From contig NZ_LT629711.1 in the NCBI RefSeq assembly GCF_900104525.1, positions 1,550,001 through 1,614,000 on the forward strand: a stretch of 64,000 nt of DNA, written 5' to 3'. The notes beneath the pieces were generated by a model. It saw only the letters and a program-made list of their open reading frames with translations, had not been told where the DNA came from and searched no databases. The translations under genes were made by a program, and so were the position numbers. Each line of letters starts with the position of its first letter. The first letter of the stretch is position 1. The DNA comes from Pedococcus dokdonensis. GTDB lineage: Bacteria > Actinomycetota > Actinomycetes > Actinomycetales > Dermatophilaceae. Below, piece by piece: positions 58,227-64,000 of the stretch.

Positions 58227-58478
58227 GTCCTCACATCACTCGTGTCTTCACACGAGGACGACGTCGCCGGGGATTCCCGGCGACACCGCGGTGCCACCTC
58301 GCTTGTCCTGTCCCGCAGGCTCACGCCCGCGGCCACGACCGCTCTTGCCCAAGGTTGTGACGGACCCACCCGTCCGGTTCTAGTGAGCCTGGCGTCCGCA
58401 CGTGTGCCGTGTGGTCACCCTGCCGTTCTTCCGGAGGCTCCCCGGTGATGGCCGGTTCGACGCCTGTGGCAGGCAGTC
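58227..58478 (-). promoter_or_regulatory. ileS T-box leader (translational type)
   Basis: Reading leftward, a -10-like TAGACT (plus strand agtcta, 58475-58480) starts a leader of about 240 nt. A stem-I region contains an ATC triplet, a fitting isoleucine specifier, and the conserved T-box AGGTGGCACCGCGG lies at about 58285-58299. Next to the start codon, GTCCTC (58254-58259) can pair with GAGGAC (58227-58232), which overlaps the ribosome-binding site, and a CTCGTGT/ACACGAG hairpin lies between. No U-run terminator is seen, so uncharged tRNA-Ile should release the ribosome site. Actinobacterial ileS T-boxes of this kind are known. Confidence 0.9.
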
Positions 58479-58544
58479 TAGCCGCCCGTGACGAAGGGCA
58501 CGTGCGCGCGGCGTCAGCGGGTCCGTGGGCGGTGTAGTCTGAGC

Positions 58545-58745
58545 CGCGTTGCCCTGGGGTCCCCACCCGGGTCCCGCACCAGGGCGACACCCACGACGCG
58601 ACACCAGGGGAAGCCGGTCAGATGCCGGCGCTGACCCGCAACCGTAGGCCGCCCCAGAGGCGGTGAGCCGGAACACCTGGATCGCGAAGCGGCTCCATTT
58701 CCGTCGAGGTACGCGGGGCGGAGCCCGGACACCAGGTCCGAGGCC
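58545..58745 (+). promoter_or_regulatory. Cobalamin (B12) riboswitch
   Basis: The core reads ggggaagccggtcagatgcc, then ggcgctgacccgcaaccgta, the B12-box region (GCGCTGnCCCGCAACCGTA). Further on, cggagcccggacacc matches the closing GAGnCxGGAnACC element. Both ends of the aptamer are thus visible over about 200 nt; the outer borders are approximate. An upstream TAGTCT near 58538 could be a -10 box. A terminator follows at 58748. Such aptamers shut off expression when adenosylcobalamin is abundant. Confidence 0.93.
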
Positions 58746-58747
58746 GC

Positions 58748-58783
58748 CCCCCGAGGTCGCGCGAGCGACGTCGGGGGTCTTTC
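58748..58783 (+). terminator. Intrinsic terminator of the B12 riboswitch
   Basis: A 13-bp stem, cccccgaggtcgc with gcgacgtcggggg and one mismatch, encloses the loop gcga and is followed by tctttc. It lies 54 nt before the first structural gene. ggggcgg at 58715-58721, inside the aptamer's 3' part, can pair with ccgcccc at 58744-58750 to block the terminator, so a transcriptional switch is likely. Confidence 0.85.
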
Positions 58784-58836
58784 ACGTTCTGGTGCCGGTG
58801 CACCCGTCGCGACACCGTTCGCAGTGAAGAGACACC

Positions 58837-60501
58837 ATGCACCGCACGATCCGCAGCGCCCGACCGGCCGCTGCCCTCGCCCTGGCCCTGGCAGCCACCC
58901 TGGTCGTCCCCGGCGCGGCGTTCGCCGGCACGACCGAGCCCACCCCCGCCACCACCACGGCCGCGAGCACCACGAGCCCCACGACCGGGACGCCCACGGG
59001 CTCGCCGACGACCTCGACGTCGCCGACGACCGCGGCCACGACGACCGCGCCCACGACGTCTGCCGACCCGACCACCGCGACGCAGCCGCCCAGCCCGGTC
59101 ACCACCACGGCCACCACCACGGCCACGGCGTCGTCCAGCAGCACGACCACGGCGACCACCAGGTCGAAGCGGCCCACCGTGAAGGCCGAGTCCGCGTCGA
59201 AGGAGCGGACGCCGTTCGGCTCCGCGTCCGGCCTGCGCGCCGCGCTGGTGCCGGGTGACAGCTCCGACCAGGCGGCCTACGCGGCCGGGTTCATCGTCCG
59301 GACCCTCGCGGCCCGCGACGACCACTACAACTACCCGGCCTCCACGTTCTTCGACGGCGGCAACACCATCGACGCGGTCCTCGCTCTCGACGGCGCGGGA
59401 GCGGGGCTCGCGCAGGCGGACGCCACCACCGACTACCTCGCCGCCCACGTGAATGACTACGTCGGCTACCCCGACCCGGCCGGCTCCCCGACCGCCGAGA
59501 CGTACGCCGGGCCGCTCGGCAAGCTCGTCATCGGCGTGGTCGCCCAGGGTGGCGACCCGACGGACTTCGGCGGGCAGGACCTCGTCGCCCGCCTCGAGGG
59601 CCTGCTGACCCCGGCCGGCCGGTTCTCGGACAAGTCCAACTTCGGCGACGCGACCAACCCCAGCGGTGACTACTCCAACACGATCGGCCAGGTGCTGGAC
59701 ATCATCGCGCTGGGCCGGGCGACCGGCTCGGTCCCCGACGCCGCCGGCGACTACCTCCTCGACCAGCAGTGCGCCGACGGCGGATTCCGCGGCAACCTCG
59801 ACGTGGCCGGTGCGGCGTGCACCAGTGACACCGACGCGACCGCCTTCGCGGCCCAGGCGCTCGTCGGCCTCCTCGGCGCCGACGACCCCGCCACCATCGC
59901 CGTCCTCGACTGGCTGTCGTCGCACCAGGCCGCCAACGGCGGGTTCCTCAACCAGGACGGCCAGTACAACGCCAACACCGCCGGTGTCGCGGCCCAGGCC
60001 TTCGCAGCGGGTGGCCTGGACGCGGAGCTCGCCAGGGCGCAGGCGTTCCTCGCGACCCTGCAGTTCGACTGCTCGTTCGCAACCGCCCTGCGTGGCGGGA
60101 TCGCCTTCACCTCGGCCGACTACGCGGCGCTCAAGGCCGCCCCGACCAAGACCGCCGAGCTCGACCGGGCCCTGCGCGCCACGCCGCAGGCCTCCCTCGG
60201 TCTGGCCGGCGACTCCCTGCTGACGGTGACCGCCGACGGCGCGGCGGACGACGCTCCGACGCTCGACTGCCGCACCAGCACGACGAGCACCACCTCGTCG
60301 CCTGCGACGTCCACGTCGAGCACCTCCTCGGTGACGCCGTCCGGTGGCGGGAACGACCCGGCCGACCCCGCGTCGGCCACGCCGGGCTCGCTGGCCTTCA
60401 CCGGCGCCGACGTCGCGGCCATGTCGCTGCTCGGCACGCTGCTCCTCCTCGCCGGCGTCGGCGCCATCGTGCTGGCCCGACGCAAGGGCGTGCACGCCTG
60501 A
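58837..60501 (+). CDS. Sortase-anchored intrinsic-factor/transcobalamin alpha-domain-like protein
   Basis: Surface protein of 554 residues. Residues 1-30 are a signal peptide ending GAAFA. Residues 31-120 are a Thr/Ser/Pro stalk. Residues about 135-440 are helical repeats of the prenyltransferase/terpenoid-cyclase (alpha/alpha barrel) type, including QQCADGGF near 310 and QAANGGF near 364. A Ser/Thr linker leads to LAFTG at 519-523, a hydrophobic span and a positive tail, matching the LAxTG signal of class E sortases. The same barrel forms the alpha domain of vertebrate B12 carriers. The B12 riboswitch upstream and the transporter downstream point to B12 binding; that is inference. The stop shares a base with the next ATG. 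Confidence 0.82.
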   Translation: MHRTIRSARPAAALALALAATLVVPGAAFAGTTEPTPATTTAASTTSPTTGTPTGSPTTSTSPTTAATTTAPTTSADPTTATQPPSPVTTTATTTATASSSSTTTATTRSKRPTVKAESASKERTPFGSASGLRAALVPGDSSDQAAYAAGFIVRTLAARDDHYNYPASTFFDGGNTIDAVLALDGAGAGLAQADATTDYLAAHVNDYVGYPDPAGSPTAETYAGPLGKLVIGVVAQGGDPTDFGGQDLVARLEGLLTPAGRFSDKSNFGDATNPSGDYSNTIGQVLDIIALGRATGSVPDAAGDYLLDQQCADGGFRGNLDVAGAACTSDTDATAFAAQALVGLLGADDPATIAVLDWLSSHQAANGGFLNQDGQYNANTAGVAAQAFAAGGLDAELARAQAFLATLQFDCSFATALRGGIAFTSADYAALKAAPTKTAELDRALRATPQASLGLAGDSLLTVTADGAADDAPTLDCRTSTTSTTSSPATSTSSTSSVTPSGGGNDPADPASATPGSLAFTGADVAAMSLLGTLLLLAGVGAIVLARRKGVHA

Positions 60502-61370
60502 TGCGGGTCCTCGCGCGGCTCCTCGCCGTCGCCGGCCTGGTCGTCGCCGGCGGCCTCGTCCTCCCGGACGGGGCCGCCCAGGCGGCGGCCTGCAGCACCA
60601 CCACCGGCGTCACCGTGGTGATCGACTACGGGTCGAGCAGCAGCACGCTGTGTGCCACCGACTCCAGCTCCGCCATGGCGGTGCTCAAGAAGGTCGCCAC
60701 CGTGACCAGCCCGCCGCAGTACCCCGGCACGGTGGTCTGCCAGATCAACAACGTGCCGTCGCAACCCTGCCAGCGAATGCCTCCCGGCAACGCGTACTGG
60801 GCCTTCTTCCACGCGTCGCGCGGTGGTTCGTGGACCTACAGCACCTCCGGTGTGGCCTCCTACGACCCGGCCCCCGGCAGCGTGATCGGCTTCGCCTTCG
60901 GGGCCGGTGGCGCCCCCAGCAGCGCGCCTCCGGCCAAGATCGCCGCCAAGCCGACTCCGAAGCCGACCCCGAAGCCCAGCCCCAAGCCCAGCCCCTCGGC
61001 CTCGTCGAGCAGGCCGCCGGCACCGCAGCCGTCGAGCTCCACCCCGGCGCGTCCGGGCAGCTCGGCCACCTCGGCCGGATCGGGCACCGGATCCACCTCT
61101 GCGGGCAGCACCGCGGGCGCCTCGGTCACCAAGCCCGGCTCGGTCCCGTCGACCACTGCACCGGGTGCGTCCTCGACCACGACGACGACCACCGACGACG
61201 GCAGCACCCCGTCGGCCGACACCACGAGCGGCAGCCAGCCGGTCGCCGCCGCCGAGGGCGACGCGCCCGGCTCCGGCTCGCCCACGACCCTGGTGGCCGG
61301 CCTCGGCCTGGTGGGGCTGGTCGGTGCCGCCGCGGCATACCTCGCGGTGCGTCGCCGGGCCACGAGCTAG
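60501..61370 (+). CDS. Secreted DUF4430-like (transcobalamin beta-domain-like) anchored protein
   Basis: Protein of 289 residues. A signal peptide ends GAAQA (about 27). A globular domain of about 110 residues (30-135) has four cysteines and NAYWAFFHASRGGSWTYST, then GSVIGFAFG. It resembles the DUF4430 fold whose YWxFF...G...Y...GD pattern also occurs in the beta domain of intrinsic factor and transcobalamin. A Pro/Lys then Ser/Thr linker (about 140-255) follows, then one span (TLVAGLGLVGLVGAAAAYLA) and RRRATS. No LPxTG motif is seen, so it is membrane-anchored. It overlaps the barrel protein's stop by one base; a joint cobalamin site is inferred. Confidence 0.78.
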   Translation: MRVLARLLAVAGLVVAGGLVLPDGAAQAAACSTTTGVTVVIDYGSSSSTLCATDSSSAMAVLKKVATVTSPPQYPGTVVCQINNVPSQPCQRMPPGNAYWAFFHASRGGSWTYSTSGVASYDPAPGSVIGFAFGAGGAPSSAPPAKIAAKPTPKPTPKPSPKPSPSASSSRPPAPQPSSSTPARPGSSATSAGSGTGSTSAGSTAGASVTKPGSVPSTTAPGASSTTTTTTDDGSTPSADTTSGSQPVAAAEGDAPGSGSPTTLVAGLGLVGLVGAAAAYLAVRRRATS

Positions 61371-61376
61371 GGAGCC

Positions 61377-62468
61377 GTGCGCACGGCCGGCACCCCGCTG
61401 ACCCGACACCTGCACCCAGTCGCCTGGTGGGTGTGGGCGATCGGGCTGGCCGTGGCCTGTTCGCGCACCACCAACCCGCTCCTGCTCCTGCTCGCCGTGG
61501 GGGTGGCGGCGATGGTCGTCGCGGCCAAGCGCGGCAGCTCGCCGTGGGCCCGCGCGTTCCGGCTCTACCTCGTGCTCGGGGCGTTCATCATCGTCGTGCG
61601 CGTGCTGCTGCACGTGGTGGTCGGCTACAAGCTCGGCGAGACCCGGCTCTACACGCTGCCCAGCGTCGAGCTGCCCGGCATCACCCTGCTCGGACCGCTC
61701 TACCTCGAGGGCCTGCTGGCCGCTGCCGTCGAAGGGCTGCGGCTCGCGAGCCTGATCGCGTGCATCGGCGCCGCCAACGCCCTGGCGAACCCCAAGCGCC
61801 TGCTGCGCGCGCTGCCCAGCTCGCTGCACGAGATCGGCACGGCCGTGGTCATCTCCGTCACGGTGGCACCCCAGCTGGCCGAGAGCGTCCAGCGGGTGCG
61901 GCGGGCCCGGGTGCTGCGCGGTGAGGGCGGGACCGGCCTGCGATCGGTGGGCCGGGTCGCCCTCCCGGTGCTCCAGGACACCCTCGACCGCTCGCTCGCA
62001 CTGGCGTCGGCGATGGACTCGAGGGGCTACGGCCGCCGCACCCCCCAGCCGGACGGCACCAGACGGGTGACCGCCGCACTGACCCTCACCGGGCTGCTCG
62101 GCGCAGGCATCGGCATGTACGGCCTGCTCGACGCCACCGCACCGCGCGTGATCGGGCTGCCCATGCTGCTCGCCGGCCTCGGGCTGGCGGCCCTCGGGAT
62201 GCGGGTCGGCGGGCGCAGCGTGCAGCGCAGCGTCTATCGCCCCGACCCCTGGGCCATCCCCGAGTGGCTGGTGGCCGGCTCCGGGCTGCTGGCCGCGGTC
62301 GCCGTGGTCGTCCAGTCCACGCGTGCCCCGGGCACGCTCGTGCTCCCCGTCTCCCCGCTCGCGGCGCCGGCCCTGCCCACGCTGGCCGTCCTCGGCGTCC
62401 TCCTGGCCGCGCTGCCCGCCCTCGTGGCGCCGGACCCGCCCGCACCGCGCCGGGGTGCGACGCCATGA
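61377..62468 (+). CDS. ecfT: ECF transporter T component (EcfT/CbiQ family)
   Basis: Transmembrane coupling subunit of an energy-coupling-factor importer, 363 residues. Several spans precede the two cytosolic coupling motifs [10 protein letters not shown] and LASAMDSRGYGRRT, the latter the Ala/Ser-Arg-Gly motif that docks on the ATPases. Two or three extra spans follow at the C-terminus. It starts with GTG six nt after the DUF4430-like gene, and its stop overlaps the ATPase ATG (ATGA). The substrate-specific S component is not in the window. The B12 riboswitch upstream argues for cobalamin. Confidence 0.9.
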   Translation: MRTAGTPLTRHLHPVAWWVWAIGLAVACSRTTNPLLLLLAVGVAAMVVAAKRGSSPWARAFRLYLVLGAFIIVVRVLLHVVVGYKLGETRLYTLPSVELPGITLLGPLYLEGLLAAAVEGLRLASLIACIGAANALANPKRLLRALPSSLHEIGTAVVISVTVAPQLAESVQRVRRARVLRGEGGTGLRSVGRVALPVLQDTLDRSLALASAMDSRGYGRRTPQPDGTRRVTAALTLTGLLGAGIGMYGLLDATAPRVIGLPMLLAGLGLAALGMRVGGRSVQRSVYRPDPWAIPEWLVAGSGLLAAVAVVVQSTRAPGTLVLPVSPLAAPALPTLAVLGVLLAALPALVAPDPPAPRRGATP

Positions 62469-64000
62469 CCGTCAACACCACCCCGGTGGTCACCGACCCC
62501 AGGCCAGTCGTCTTCGACGACGTCACCATCCGGTATGCCGGCAGCGCACATCCCACGCTCCGCTCGGTGTCGTTCGGGCTGGAGGAGGGCGAGCTCGTCC
62601 TCGTCACGGGCCGCACCGGCTCGGGCAAGTCCACCCTGCTGGGAGCCGTCAACGGCACCGTCCCCCACTTCACCGGTGGGCACCTCGGCGGGCGGGTGAC
62701 CGTCTTCGGGCAGGACACGCGGACCCACCGCCCCCGCGACCTGGCCGGGACCGTCGGGGTGGTGCGCCAGGACCCGCTGTCGGGCTTCGTCACCGACACC
62801 GTCGAGGAGGAGCTCGCCTACACGCTCGAGCAGCTCGCCCTCGAGCCGGCGGCGATGCGCCGGCGGGTCGAGGAGGTGCTCGACCTGCTCGGCATCGCAG
62901 ACCTGCGCGACGCGCCCCTGCGCGACCTCTCCGGGGGGCAGCAGCAGCGCGTCGCGATCGGTTCCGTCCTGACCGCCAGCCCACGCCTGCTCGTGCTCGA
63001 CGAGCCCACCTCGGCGCTCGACCCGACCGGCGCCGAGGAGGTCCTCGCCACCTTGGCCCGGCTGGTCCACGACCTCGGTCTCACGGTCGTGCTGTCGGAG
63101 CATCGCCTCGAGCGGATCATCGGGTTCGCCGACCGGGTGCTCGAGGTGCACGACGACGGCTCGGTCCTCGACGGCACGCCGCGTGCGGTGATGGCGACCT
63201 CCCCCCTGGCCCCCCCGGTGGTGCAGCTCGGTCGGCTCGCCGGCTGGGAGCCACTGCCCCTCACCGTCCGCGAGGCCCGGCGCGCTGCCACGACCCTGCG
63301 GGCCGGCCTCTCCCGCAACCCGGGCGCCCCCGCGGGTGCTCGGGTTGCACCTGGTGAGAGCCCGCTCGGCGGAGGCGAGCGCATCGTCGCGTCGGGGCTC
63401 TCGGTCACCCACGGGGACGTCGCCGCGGTGCGCGCCATCGACCTCGCTGTCCGCGACGGGGAGGTCGCGGTCCTGATGGGGCGCAACGGATCCGGCAAGT
63501 CCTCGTTGCTCTGGGCCCTGCACGGCAGTGGCCCCCGCAGCGCCGGCACGGTCACGGTCCGCACGGCCGGCGACCAGCGCGTCGACCCCGCCACGGAGTC
63601 ACCGCGCGCACGACGGAGCCATGTCGGGCTGGTGCCGCAGAACGCCCCCGACCTGCTCTACCTCGACTCGGTGCGGGCGGAGTGCCACCAGTCGGACCAC
63701 GAGTCCGCGGCGGCCGGCGGCACGACTCGGGCCATCCTCGACCGGCTCGCCCCCGGTACACTCGAGGACCACCATCCCCGCGACCTGTCGGAGGGGCAGC
63801 AGCTGGCCCTGGTCCTGGCCGTCCAGCTCGCGGCGACACCCGGGGCGCTGCTGCTCGACGAGCCCACCCGCGGGCTCGACCACCCCGCGAAGGAAGCCCT
63901 CGCCGACCTGCTGCGCGACCTGGCCGCCGCCGGCACCGCCCTCGCCGTCGCGACCCACGACGTGGAGTTCGCCGCCACCGTGGCCGACCGCGTCGTGGTG
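62465..64000 (+). CDS. ecfA: ECF transporter double ATPase (fused EcfA-like), cut by window edge
   Basis: Two ABC ATPase domains in one chain, 512 codons visible and open at the right edge. Domain 1 has Walker A VTGRTGSGKST, signature LSGGQQQRVAIG, Walker B LLVLDEPTSALDP and the His of VVLSEHRLE. Domain 2 has LMGRNGSGKSS, the atypical signature LSEGQQLALVLA and LLLDEPTRGLDHP, with its His in VATHDVEF. The fusion replaces the separate EcfA and EcfA' subunits; such fusions are known in actinobacteria. The LSEGQ replaces LSGGQ in domain 2, which may make the two sites unequal. Confidence 0.92.
   Translation, partial: MTVNTTPVVTDPRPVVFDDVTIRYAGSAHPTLRSVSFGLEEGELVLVTGRTGSGKSTLLGAVNGTVPHFTGGHLGGRVTVFGQDTRTHRPRDLAGTVGVVRQDPLSGFVTDTVEEELAYTLEQLALEPAAMRRRVEEVLDLLGIADLRDAPLRDLSGGQQQRVAIGSVLTASPRLLVLDEPTSALDPTGAEEVLATLARLVHDLGLTVVLSEHRLERIIGFADRVLEVHDDGSVLDGTPRAVMATSPLAPPVVQLGRLAGWEPLPLTVREARRAATTLRAGLSRNPGAPAGARVAPGESPLGGGERIVASGLSVTHGDVAAVRAIDLAVRDGEVAVLMGRNGSGKSSLLWALHGSGPRSAGTVTVRTAGDQRVDPATESPRARRSHVGLVPQNAPDLLYLDSVRAECHQSDHESAAAGGTTRAILDRLAPGTLEDHHPRDLSEGQQLALVLAVQLAATPGALLLDEPTRGLDHPAKEALADLLRDLAAAGTALAVATHDVEFAATVADRVVV

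Overview
The window is high-GC (about 70%) bacterial chromosome with dense, often overlapping genes. GTG starts and 1-4 nt start/stop overlaps are common. The gene content and order are those of an Actinomycetota chromosome: recA-recX with miaB-miaA, ftsK, rimO-pgsA-cinA-clgR, ileS-folC-DUF4233-ndk, and mreBCD with PBP2. Two RNA classes typical of actinobacteria, a SAM-IV riboswitch and an ileS T-box, agree with this. A member of Micrococcales, perhaps Intrasporangiaceae, is my best guess; that is inference from overall look, not proof. I see no rRNA, tRNA, insertion sequence, prophage or CRISPR array.

Layout. 1-5.7 kb (minus): tRNA modification (miaA, miaB), peptide deformylase, a YoaK-type membrane protein, recX and recA with a LexA box. 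5.8-10.1 kb (minus): an ElaA-like acetyltransferase, an ABC-2 exporter (ATPase and two permeases), a nitronate monooxygenase-like flavoprotein and DUF3046. 10.2-15.8 kb (plus): the giant helicase Lhr and the DNA glycosylase Nei2. 15.9-19.1 kb (minus): rimO-pgsA-cinA-clgR. 19.1-25.4 kb: a membrane dipeptidase, a channel-like protein with a degenerate filter, a Bcr/CflA-type exporter and ftsK. 25.7-27.3 kb (plus): a SAM-IV riboswitch and the class V aminotransferase it should control. 27.4-30.0 kb (minus): rnj and dapA. 30.1-33.2 kb (plus): thyA, folA, a GNAT enzyme with a His/Asp tail, and azlCD. 33.2-38.8 kb (minus): a VOC protein, a small membrane protein, dapB, a secreted ExeM/NucH-type nuclease and a ferredoxin-reductase-like enzyme. 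38.9-45.9 kb (minus): pnp, rpsO, an XRE regulator, an acyltransferase, a GNAT and lpdA. 45.9-50.3 kb (minus): the cell-elongation block PBP2-mreD-mreC-mreB. 50.4-52.4 kb: an MFS exporter divergent from a MarR regulator. 52.4-58.5 kb (minus): ndk, DUF4233, a 29-residue membrane peptide, folC, and ileS behind a T-box leader.

58.5-64 kb (plus) holds the most striking system. A cobalamin riboswitch with an intrinsic terminator precedes four tightly packed genes. The first encodes a surface protein with an alpha/alpha-barrel repeat domain and a LAFTG sorting signal. The second encodes a secreted, membrane-anchored DUF4430-like domain. Then come an ECF transporter T component and a fused double ATPase that runs off the right edge. 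The first two look like the alpha and beta domains of vertebrate intrinsic factor/transcobalamin split into two anchored bacterial proteins. Together with an ECF transporter they suggest a B12-regulated surface capture and import system in a Gram-positive cell.

Other points of note: a chain of overlapping micro-ORFs in a repeat between def and miaA, intergenic tandem repeats with 17-nt and 24-nt periods, two abutting perfect palindromes between convergent genes, and strong apparent over-representation of GTATGCC/GGCATAC.
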